Positions 26,612 to 33,680 of a stretch of DNA of 64,000 bases are shown here, one piece after another; the first letter of the stretch is position 1, and every line of letters starts with the position of its first letter. A model generated the notes under the pieces. It was not told where the DNA came from, did no database searches, and worked only from the letters and a program-made list of their open reading frames with translations. A program made the translations under genes and the position numbers. Origin of the DNA: Peteryoungia ipomoeae (lineage in GTDB: Bacteria; Pseudomonadota; Alphaproteobacteria; Rhizobiales; Rhizobiaceae); NCBI RefSeq assembly GCF_004912165.1, contig NZ_STGV01000008.1:96306-160305 (forward strand). The letters are read 5' to 3'.

Positions 26612-27540
26612 ATGCCTATGAAGACCGTCGATCGGCTGGCCGGGTTCTGGGCGAATGGGTGCTCTGGACCGCTGCCTTCCTGACCATCGGGGCCGTGCAT
26701 GCGGGCGCAGTTGCGTTTCTGATGCGCAGCCCGGAAGTCGTTGTTGCGGAAGGCGGGCCGCCGCCCGCCATCATGATCGAGCTTGCGCCTGAGCCGGAAG
26801 CGATCAACACCGAAGAGACGGACCTTTCGACAGACGAGGCTGACGCGGAGGAAGTCAAGACGGCAAGTACGGAGCCGATCGCTGAGCCGCTGCCCGAGCC
26901 TGTACCGGAACCAGAGTCGCTCCCCGAGCCGGAACCATTGCCGGAGCCAGTGCCAGAGGTCGCCGAGCCAGTGTTGGAGCCCCCGCCGATCGAGCCGGAA
27001 CCCCTGCCGGAACCGGAGGAGGAGATCGATCCGATCGAAGAAATGGTAATGGCGCAGCTTGAGAATGTCGAGGTGCCCATTCCGCTGACACGGCCCAAGC
27101 CAGAGCCCCGCAAGGAGCCTGTCAAGAAAGTCGTGAAAAAGGAAAAGCCAAAGCCCCAGCAGCAGGCGTCGGTCGCGGCGCGAAAGGCAAAAGCGGAGGT
27201 TCAGCCTTCGACGCGGAACGCCGCATCCGCGGCCAGCAATGCCAGCGGGCGAAGCAGCGTTTCGCCGGCAAAGTGGCAGTCGAGACTGGCGTCGCATCTG
27301 GAGCGTCGCAAGCGCTACCCAGCGGAGGCGCGGCGCAACCGCGAAGAGGGCACGGTGTATGTCCGCTTCAAGATCGACGATGGCGGCAATGTGCTGGCCG
27401 TTTCCGTCACGCGCTCGTCCGGTTCGTCGGCACTTGACGATGCCGTTCTCGACATGGTGCGCCGCGCTTCGCCGGTTCCCGCGCCTCCGCCAGGGGTCAA
27501 CAAGACCATCACCACTCCGGTGCGCTTCAACATCCGTTGA
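26608..27540 (+). CDS. tonB: TonB energy-transducing protein
   Basis: The 310-residue protein follows the TonB plan. A cytosolic N-terminus and a membrane anchor (about 17-38) lead to a long periplasmic spacer (about 55-135) of Pro-Glu repeats such as EPLPEPVPEP. A Lys-Pro-rich stretch (about 160-180) and a C-terminal TonB domain (about 225-310) follow, with the conserved YPAEARRNREEGTVYVRFKI and VRRASPVPAPP. It would span the periplasm and pull open TonB-dependent outer-membrane receptors using ExbBD energy. The acidic-then-basic division of the spacer is a normal TonB trait. Third gene of the operon; no receptor gene lies nearby. Confidence 0.92.
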   Translation: MNAYEDRRSAGRVLGEWVLWTAAFLTIGAVHAGAVAFLMRSPEVVVAEGGPPPAIMIELAPEPEAINTEETDLSTDEADAEEVKTASTEPIAEPLPEPVPEPESLPEPEPLPEPVPEVAEPVLEPPPIEPEPLPEPEEEIDPIEEMVMAQLENVEVPIPLTRPKPEPRKEPVKKVVKKEKPKPQQQASVAARKAKAEVQPSTRNAASAASNASGRSSVSPAKWQSRLASHLERRKRYPAEARRNREEGTVYVRFKIDDGGNVLAVSVTRSSGSSALDDAVLDMVRRASPVPAPPPGVNKTITTPVRFNIR

Positions 27541-27542
27541 GG

Positions 27543-29090
27543 TCAGGCAGGGGGTAGAAGGGCTGAAACCTGCCGAACCAGATGCAGGATGTCGGCTGTG
27601 CTCCCCAGTCTGTGCCAGGTTATATCACCGAGGTCACGGCTCAGTTGCAGCCGCAAAACATCGCCGTTGGCGTCAGAATCGCCGGCGGCTCGGGTTTGAA
27701 GCCTTTGCAGCAAGGTGTCCGTCGGGGCCTCAAGCCAGAGTCCCGTCATCGGGATGCCGAGCCGCTTCGAAAGCGCTTGAACGGCGTCTCTTTCGCTTTG
27801 CCGATCGAAAACCGCATCGATGATGACGCTTCCGCCTGCGGCAAGGATAGTCTCTGCCTTCTGGCGCAGTGTTTCATAGACCCTCGCCGAGACGGCGTGG
27901 GCATAGGCCCCGTCCGGTAATTTTTGACCTCTGGCTATGCCGTAGAGTGCGCGCCGCTGGCGGTCGCTTTCCAGTATGCGCGCGCCGGGCGCAAGGCCGA
28001 GCCCGGGTGCCAATGCTTCCGCCAGGGTTGATTTGCCGGTGCCGCTAAGGCCGCCGATTGCAACAAGTCGAGCAGGCTCAGAGCGCAACAGGGTTTCCGC
28101 GAGCTCCAGATAGCGCCAAGCTTCGGTGCGCAAACCCTCGGGCGGATCGGCCGCCTGCGCGATCTGGGTTGCTTCCACATGGGCACGAATTGCCGCGCGG
28201 ACCGCCATGAACAGGGACAGAAGCGGATAACCTGCATCGTCGCCGGTTTTGTCGAAATAGCGGTTTGCGACCGCATTTGCCAGGTCCTCCTGCTGCCGAT
28301 GCCAGAGATCCATGAGCAGGAAGGCCAGATCGTAAAGCACATCGCATACCGCGAGGGTGTCGTTGAAGTCGATGCAATCGAACATTCTCGGGCCTTCAGG
28401 GCCGAGAAAAAGGTTCCGCAAATGCAAGTCGCCATGGCAATGGCGGATTGCACCATTCCGTTCGCGACGGTCCAGGAGCGCATGATTGGCACGGTGCAAC
28501 GCCCGGAATCTTTGATTGAGGCGCTGGATCTGGTCCGTCGGGAACACCGAAGTCGATTGAAAGGCCGCCTCGTTGATTGCGAGGACACCGGCCAGATTGT
28601 CCGCGCCAGTTCCGTCATGCCTGATGTCAGCTGACTGGTGAAATGCGGCAATCTGTTCTGCCGTCGCTTCCATGAGTGGTTTGGTCAGACCATCGCCATC
28701 GGCCAGCCGGTCAAACAGCTGTTCCTGTGAAAAGCGGCGCATCTCGACAACATAGTCGAGGACGATGCCTTGGCCATCGAGGGCAAGCGAACCGTCCGCT
28801 TCTCGTGTCACGCTGCGGACGCCAAGATAGATCTCTGGCGCCGTCCGGCTGTTCAGGCGGACCTCTGCGAGGCAATAGGTCCGACGTAGGTCGAGCGTCG
28901 TGAAATCGGCATAGGGAAGCTTGACGGCGCGCTTCAGCTTGTAAGCGCGATCGCCCGCAAGAAACACGAGGGATATATGCGTCTCGATGATCTCCGCCGC
29001 GTCGGCACCAAAAGTTCCGGCGCTTGAGAGGAAAGCGATGACATCGGTCTGGCTGTCGACCTGCATTGGCTGTCCGCTGTTTTTGTTCAC
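27543..29090 (-). CDS. APH-like / P-loop kinase fusion protein
   Basis: The protein has up to 515 residues in two domains. The N-terminal part (about 30-330) resembles an aminoglycoside-phosphotransferase fold, with the catalytic-loop motif CHGDLHLRN and the metal motif FDCIDFND. The C-terminal part (about 335-510) is a P-loop kinase with Walker A GGLSGTGKST and the Zeta/AAA33-like segment IIDAVFDRQSERD. The architecture is a known conserved family in proteobacteria whose substrate is unknown; the C-terminal half resembles gluconate/shikimate-type kinases. Start is uncertain: GTG at 29090 or ATG at 29066, neither with a strong ribosome site. Ends 2 bases from convergent tonB. Confidence 0.8.
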   Translation of the reverse strand: MNKNSGQPMQVDSQTDVIAFLSSAGTFGADAAEIIETHISLVFLAGDRAYKLKRAVKLPYADFTTLDLRRTYCLAEVRLNSRTAPEIYLGVRSVTREADGSLALDGQGIVLDYVVEMRRFSQEQLFDRLADGDGLTKPLMEATAEQIAAFHQSADIRHDGTGADNLAGVLAINEAAFQSTSVFPTDQIQRLNQRFRALHRANHALLDRRERNGAIRHCHGDLHLRNLFLGPEGPRMFDCIDFNDTLAVCDVLYDLAFLLMDLWHRQQEDLANAVANRYFDKTGDDAGYPLLSLFMAVRAAIRAHVEATQIAQAADPPEGLRTEAWRYLELAETLLRSEPARLVAIGGLSGTGKSTLAEALAPGLGLAPGARILESDRQRRALYGIARGQKLPDGAYAHAVSARVYETLRQKAETILAAGGSVIIDAVFDRQSERDAVQALSKRLGIPMTGLWLEAPTDTLLQRLQTRAAGDSDANGDVLRLQLSRDLGDITWHRLGSTADILHLVRQVSALLPPA

Positions 29091-29158
29091 GGCGCAGTGT
29101 CGGCGATGCGTGCGCCAAAGACCAGAGCTTCGGGCTCCGTCTTTGGTGTAAAGAGAGA

Positions 29159-29185
29159 GGCCGGTGCTGATGGCACCGGCCCCTT
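29159..29185 (-). terminator. Hairpin after amaB
   Basis: GGCCGGTGC (29159-29167) pairs with GCACCGGCC (29173-29181), a perfect 9-bp stem with a 5-base loop, 13 bases past the amaB stop. The leftward T-run is weak (TCTCTCTTT); the rightward one is CCTTTT. Confidence 0.55.
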
Positions 29186-29193
29186 TTGTCGTC

Positions 29194-30735
29194 CTATTCG
29201 ATGTCGAACTTGACGCCCTGCGCCAGCGGCAGGGTGCGGCCGTAGTTCACGGTGTTGGTCTGGCGGCGCATATAGGCCTTCCAGCTGTCGGAGCCGGATT
29301 CGCGGCCGCCGCCAGTTTCCTTTTCGCCACCGAAGGCGCCGCCGATTTCAGCGCCCGAAGGGCCGATATTGACGTTGGCAATACCGCAATCAGAACCGCG
29401 GTCAGAGACGAAGGCTTCCGCCTCGCGGATGTCGTTGGTGAAGATCGACGAGGAGAGCCCCTGCGGAACATCATTGTTGAGGGCCAGTGCCTGATCGAAG
29501 TCGCTGTACTTGATCACATAAAGGATCGGCGCAAATGTTTCCTCGACCACCGGTCCGCACTGCTGCGGCATCTCGACGAGCGCCGGACGCACGTAGAAGG
29601 CTTGCGCCGCCACATCCGCATGGACACGTTCGCCGCCATGAATGGTGCCGCCGTTGGCCTTGGCGGCTTCGAGCGCGTGCTGCATGCGGTCATAAGACCC
29701 CTTGTCGATCAGCGGGCCAATCAAATTGCCGGCTTCCAGCGGATTGCCAACGGTGACGGAACCATAGGCCTTGATCAGCCGCGGCACGAGCGTGTCGTAG
29801 ACGCTTTCGTGCACGAAGAGACGGCGCAATGTGGTGCAGCGCTGGCCGGCCGTGCCCATGGCGGCAAAGGCAACGCCGCGCAGTGTCAGATCGAGATCGG
29901 CGCTTGGGCCGACGATCGCTGCATTGTTGCCGCCGAGTTCGAGGATCGAGCGGCCGAAGCGGGCGGCAACGCGAGGTCCCACGGCGCGGCCCATGGCAGT
30001 TGATCCCGTTGCCGAAATCAGCGGCACCTTCGGGTGGTCGACAAGGATTTCGCCAATGTCACGCCCACCGATCAGAAGCGTCGAAAGGTTGGCCGGCGCC
30101 TTGCCGCCCTGCGCGTTGTGGCGCTTCACGGCCTTTTCGAAGATCGCCTGGGTGGCGATGGCTGTGAGTGGGGTCTTTTCCGAAGGCTTCCAGATCGTGG
30201 AATTGCCGCAGACAAGTGCCAGTGCGGCATTCCAGGACCAGACAGCCACGGGGAAGTTGAAAGCGGAGATGATGCCGGTGACGCCCAGCGGATGCCAGGT
30301 TTCCATCATGCGGTGTTCGGCGCGTTCGGTGGCAATGGTCAAGCCGTAGAGCTGGCGGGAGAGGCCGACGGCGAAATCGCAGATATCGATCATTTCCTGG
30401 ACTTCGCCGAGGCCTTCCGAGGTGATCTTGCCGACTTCGATCGACACAAGGCGGCCGAGTTCAGTCTTGGACGCGCGCAGTTCCTCGCCCAGCAGACGGA
30501 TCAGTTCGCCTCGTTGTGGCGCCGGCACGAGACGCCATTTGAGAAAAGCCTGATGGGCCGCATCGATCGCGCGCCTCGTATCGTCTGCCGAGATTTCCTT
30601 GACCGAGGCAATCGTCTGGCCGTTGATCGGAGAGCGGACCGCGAGTGTTCCTCCGGCAAGGGCGGCAGCATCCACGCCGAAGCTTGCCATCAAGGTCTTG
30701 ATGTCGGCGGAAAAGTCTATGGTAGCGAGGGTCAT
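29194..30735 (-). CDS. amaB: ALDH7-type aminoadipate-semialdehyde / piperideine-6-carboxylate dehydrogenase
   Basis: A 513-residue aldehyde dehydrogenase of the antiquitin (ALDH7) group. It shows SAFNFPVAVWSWN, the catalytic Glu region SILELGGNNA and catalytic Cys300 in GTAGQRCTTLRR. The C-terminal FGGEKETGGGRESGSD is the ALDH7 signature that contacts the aminoadipate carboxylate. It would oxidise 2-aminoadipate-6-semialdehyde (open form of piperideine-6-carboxylate) to 2-aminoadipate with NAD. Ribosome site AAGGA precedes the ATG. The next gene upstream is a pipecolate-oxidase-like flavoprotein 38 bases away, matching the amaA-amaB pair of Pseudomonas lysine catabolism. Directly fits the proposed product of the downstream kinase/lyase fusion. 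Confidence 0.88.
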   Translation of the reverse strand: MTLATIDFSADIKTLMASFGVDAAALAGGTLAVRSPINGQTIASVKEISADDTRRAIDAAHQAFLKWRLVPAPQRGELIRLLGEELRASKTELGRLVSIEVGKITSEGLGEVQEMIDICDFAVGLSRQLYGLTIATERAEHRMMETWHPLGVTGIISAFNFPVAVWSWNAALALVCGNSTIWKPSEKTPLTAIATQAIFEKAVKRHNAQGGKAPANLSTLLIGGRDIGEILVDHPKVPLISATGSTAMGRAVGPRVAARFGRSILELGGNNAAIVGPSADLDLTLRGVAFAAMGTAGQRCTTLRRLFVHESVYDTLVPRLIKAYGSVTVGNPLEAGNLIGPLIDKGSYDRMQHALEAAKANGGTIHGGERVHADVAAQAFYVRPALVEMPQQCGPVVEETFAPILYVIKYSDFDQALALNNDVPQGLSSSIFTNDIREAEAFVSDRGSDCGIANVNIGPSGAEIGGAFGGEKETGGGRESGSDSWKAYMRRQTNTVNYGRTLPLAQGVKFDIE

Positions 30736-30773
30736 GATGGTCCTTCCGTCAGCTAAGCCTGGTTCTTGTCTGT

Positions 30774-32057
30774 TTAAAATCGTGCGCCGGCCAGATGCGC
30801 AAGCTGTGCACCGGCCTCATACCATGTTTCCTTGAGCGTCCTAAGGGCCGGCATAGTCGGATCCGTCAAGGGGAGCGGCAGAGCGCTCTCTTCAATGCGT
30901 CCAAGGATGTGATCGGCCAATACCTTGCCGAATACCGTTCCAGGTGCAATTCCGCGGCCGTTATAGCCTGAAAAGCCGATCACGCCGGGGGCGAATTTAT
31001 GGAAGCGTGGCAGGGCGTTGCCGGTCATGCCGATCTTGCCATACCATTCGCTCTCGAATTCCACTGCGCCAACCTGCGGAAATATTGCCTTGAGGGCGCG
31101 GTGAGCCCAGGCCTTGTGAATGGAAAGACCCGTGCCTCTCAGGGCTCCAACGCTGCCGAAGACGATGCGACCGGCCTTGTCCATGCGAAATGAGGTTAGG
31201 ACTTCCCGAGTATCCCAGCAGCCCTGGCGCTCCGCCAGGATAGACTTCTGCAGATTGTCGCTCAGCGGCTGCGTTGCAAAGTTGAAGTAGGGCAGATGCA
31301 CCTGTTCATCACGGACAGCCTTGAAAGGTCCTTCGCTATAGGCATCGGTCGCGACAATGATCCATTGGGTCTCGACCATGCCGTCAGCAGTCTCGACTTG
31401 CCATCCGCTGGCCGTTTTTGCATAGCCAATCACGGGACTCGCTGTAAATAGTCTTGCGCCGGCTTCCAAGGCCGCACGTGCCAGGCCGCGGACATAGGCG
31501 AGCGGCTGGAGCGTCCCGGCGCGCCGGTCGAGAAGGCTGCCGGGGTAAGTGCTGGTGCCGATCTTGCGTTCGGTCTCGGCAGCGTCGAGCACCTCCACCG
31601 GTGCGCCGCGCTTTTGCCATTGGCGCGCACGCTGCTCGATTTCCTTCATCCCCGCCTGTCCGACGGCGCAATGCAAGGTTCCAGCGCGCTCCAATTCGCA
31701 ATCGATCGCGTGGCGATCAATGATTTCCATGACGGCCCGTGGACCGTTGCCGAGAAGATCGAGCAACCGCTCGCCGTAAACAGGGCCGAGTTCCGAAGGC
31801 AGGTCATCGGGCATGACCCACATGCCGGCATTGATCAGGCCGACATTGCGGCCGGCGCCACCGAAGCCGATTTCCTTCGCTTCCAGCACCACGACCGCGG
31901 TGCCTGCTTCTGCCAGGTGCAGTGCTGCCGAAAGCCCTGTATAGCCACCGCCCACGACGACGACATCGGCTTTGGTTTTTCCTTCAAGATGCAATGTTAC
32001 CGGCGCTGCGGGAGCCGTCTTTTCCCATAGGCCGTGTGAACGAGGATCCTGCAGCAA
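30774..32057 (-). CDS. amaA: FAD-dependent oxidoreductase, probable L-pipecolate oxidase
   Basis: The 427-residue DAO-fold flavoenzyme has the dinucleotide motif VVVGGGYTGLSAALHLAEAG (residues 33-52) and the GGAGRNVGLI covalent/FAD-proximal region. A C-terminal segment, GYNGRGIAPGTVFGKVLAD, is typical of sarcosine/pipecolate-oxidase relatives. Position beside an ALDH7 dehydrogenase and a divergent GcvA-like LysR gene matches amaA of Pseudomonas putida, which oxidises L-pipecolate to piperideine-6-carboxylate. The start appears to be TTG at 32057, with GGGGG 5 bases upstream and no in-frame ATG nearby. A different small imino or amino acid as substrate cannot be excluded from sequence. Confidence 0.82.
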   Translation of the reverse strand: MLQDPRSHGLWEKTAPAAPVTLHLEGKTKADVVVVGGGYTGLSAALHLAEAGTAVVVLEAKEIGFGGAGRNVGLINAGMWVMPDDLPSELGPVYGERLLDLLGNGPRAVMEIIDRHAIDCELERAGTLHCAVGQAGMKEIEQRARQWQKRGAPVEVLDAAETERKIGTSTYPGSLLDRRAGTLQPLAYVRGLARAALEAGARLFTASPVIGYAKTASGWQVETADGMVETQWIIVATDAYSEGPFKAVRDEQVHLPYFNFATQPLSDNLQKSILAERQGCWDTREVLTSFRMDKAGRIVFGSVGALRGTGLSIHKAWAHRALKAIFPQVGAVEFESEWYGKIGMTGNALPRFHKFAPGVIGFSGYNGRGIAPGTVFGKVLADHILGRIEESALPLPLTDPTMPALRTLKETWYEAGAQLAHLAGARF

Positions 32058-32100
32058 TTTTTCCCCCTGTCATTCCTTTTGGGTAAAGTCTTGAGCTTCC

Positions 32101-32115
32101 TAGAAGAGCATTCTA
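32101..32115. promoter_or_regulatory. LysR-type dyad between amaA and its regulator
   Basis: TAGAA and TTCTA form a 5-base inverted repeat around GAGCA in the 108-base divergent gap. Position and length suit a LysR recognition site, but the arms are short. Confidence 0.35.
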
Positions 32116-32165
32116 CGCCATTCCAGCGATAAATTCTCAAGAGTTCATTCCTGAAAGGCATGACC

Positions 32166-33074
32166 ATGCTGCCGGCCCGTCGTTTTCTGCCGTCGCTTTC
32201 TCTGTTGACCGCCTTCGAGGCTGCGGCCCGGACCGGCAGCGTGACCGCAGCCGCCCGTGAACTGGATCTGACGCAGAGCGCGGTGAGCCGGCAGATCAAG
32301 GCCTTGGAAGATCAGTTGGGCGTCGCGCTCTTTCTGCGCGAACGCCAGACCATTCGGTTGACGATAGCTGGCGATAGCTATGCGCGGGAAATCCGTGAGG
32401 CCTTGCGGCGAATTTCAAGCGCCTCGCTAAACCTCAGGGCCAATCCGCTTGGTGGAACGCTGAACCTCGCCATCCTCCCGACCTTTGGCGCCCGCTGGCT
32501 TGCGCCGCGGCTTGGTCGATTTCTGGCCGTCAATCCCGGTATCACGATCAATCTCGTAACGCGGATCGCCCCTTTCGATTTCCGGCTGGATTCGATCGAT
32601 GCCGCAATCCACTTCGGTGATGCCGTCTGGCCCGGGGCCGACCTGACTTTGTTGATGCAGGAAGAGACCCTTCCGGCCTGCAGCCCCGATTTCAAGCGGG
32701 TACATGCACTGGAGACACCAGAGGATCTGCTTGGCGTGCCGCTTCTGCACCTGACAACCCGGCCCGATGCCTGGGAGCGTTGGTTCCGACAGGCAGACGT
32801 GTCCTTCGGCAGTCTGCACGGCATGTTGTTTGATCAATTCGCAACCGCCTCGCAGGCGGCAATTGGTGGTCTCGGCACTGCGCTTCTGCCGACATTTCTC
32901 ATTGAAGACGAGTTGAAGCGCGGAGAGCTTGTGCCCGCCATCGATCGCCGGATGACCAGCAGCCAGCGCTACTATCTGGCCATGCCGAAGGAGCGTGCCT
33001 CGTATCCACCCCTCGTCGCATTTCGCGCATGGATGCTGGACGAGGTTGCGCTGATGCGCGACCCTGGCCGCTAG
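32166..33074 (+). CDS. LysR-type regulator, GcvA-like, of the ama genes
   Basis: The 302-residue protein has an N-terminal helix-turn-helix (about 10-65, FEAAARTGSVTAAARELDLTQSAVSRQI) and a GcvA-class effector domain with RWFRQADVSF and GLGTALLPTFLIEDEL. It is divergent from amaA and closely related in layout to the regulator beside gcdH in this same window, so the two may be paralogues tuned to different lysine intermediates. An ATG at 32166 has AAGG at 7-base spacing; the ATG six bases earlier has almost none. Activation of amaAB by pipecolate or aminoadipate is an inference from arrangement. Confidence 0.87.
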   Translation: MLPARRFLPSLSLLTAFEAAARTGSVTAAARELDLTQSAVSRQIKALEDQLGVALFLRERQTIRLTIAGDSYAREIREALRRISSASLNLRANPLGGTLNLAILPTFGARWLAPRLGRFLAVNPGITINLVTRIAPFDFRLDSIDAAIHFGDAVWPGADLTLLMQEETLPACSPDFKRVHALETPEDLLGVPLLHLTTRPDAWERWFRQADVSFGSLHGMLFDQFATASQAAIGGLGTALLPTFLIEDELKRGELVPAIDRRMTSSQRYYLAMPKERASYPPLVAFRAWMLDEVALMRDPGR

Positions 33075-33096
33075 GCCTTGGAGGGGCAGTCTTTCG

Positions 33097-33507
33097 TCAG
33101 GTCGAGGAGACAGCGGTCACAGCAAGCGCAATGGCAAACGCAAGGTGCGTCAGATGATGCAATGTCTGGTCGGTGCCGAGCAGCCACCAGAAATGGCCCT
33201 GCGTGGCCGTCAGCTTATAGCGCGCCTGGATCCAGGACTTGGACCGGTCGATCGTCCCGTGGACGACAAAGTCGACGAGCGCCAGCCAGAACAAGGCGGC
33301 ATTGAGAAAAAGGCAGATGATCAGCGTACCCATCGCGTGGATGCTGACATGGGCGAGAAGGGGCGCAAACCAGGTCTTCTGGTCATCCTTGCCCAAGGCC
33401 ATCCAGGTGGTCTGGAAAATGTAGTCGGCAAACAACTGCTTGATAATGAACAGCGCCATCCCGAGGATCAGGGCGTTGGCAGAAATGGAACCAGTCGGGA
33501 TGAACAT
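33097..33507 (-). CDS. DUF3307-like membrane protein
   Basis: This 136-residue protein has about four hydrophobic helices. Histidines and aspartates in or near helices fit the DUF3307 pattern: LFADYIFQ near residue 25, HVSIHAMG near 53, DFVVHGTIDRSKS near 80 and DQTLHHLTH near 113. The family is found in genomes and phages and its function is unknown; the spaced His/Asp residues suggest a metal site within the membrane. AAGGA precedes the ATG with good spacing. It lies between the ama regulator and the aminotransferase fusion without an obvious link to either. Confidence 0.7.
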   Translation of the reverse strand: MFIPTGSISANALILGMALFIIKQLFADYIFQTTWMALGKDDQKTWFAPLLAHVSIHAMGTLIICLFLNAALFWLALVDFVVHGTIDRSKSWIQARYKLTATQGHFWWLLGTDQTLHHLTHLAFAIALAVTAVSST

Positions 33508-33680
33508 GCGGTATCCTTAAGGCACTGTCGCCTAACGATCGTTGAGGTGACCATTCGCTGAGAAGCGCAGTCTCAATACACCCAAACGGACGTTTGGCCA
33601 GAGAGCGCTTGTGTCAAAAAAGTGTCTGGGCTGGCCGCGGCGTGATTTATCTCACGCCAAATAGGGGGCGTATCTCCTCG

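Noticed and set aside
26870..27030. Repetitive DNA in tonB considered as a CRISPR or tandem-repeat locus
   Set aside because: Repeats are in-frame Pro-Glu codons of the TonB spacer with no unique spacers.
26616..27125. Ser/Gly-rich frame antisense to tonB
   Set aside because: It is the complement of the Pro-Glu repeat of the TonB spacer; low-complexity mirror, not a gene.
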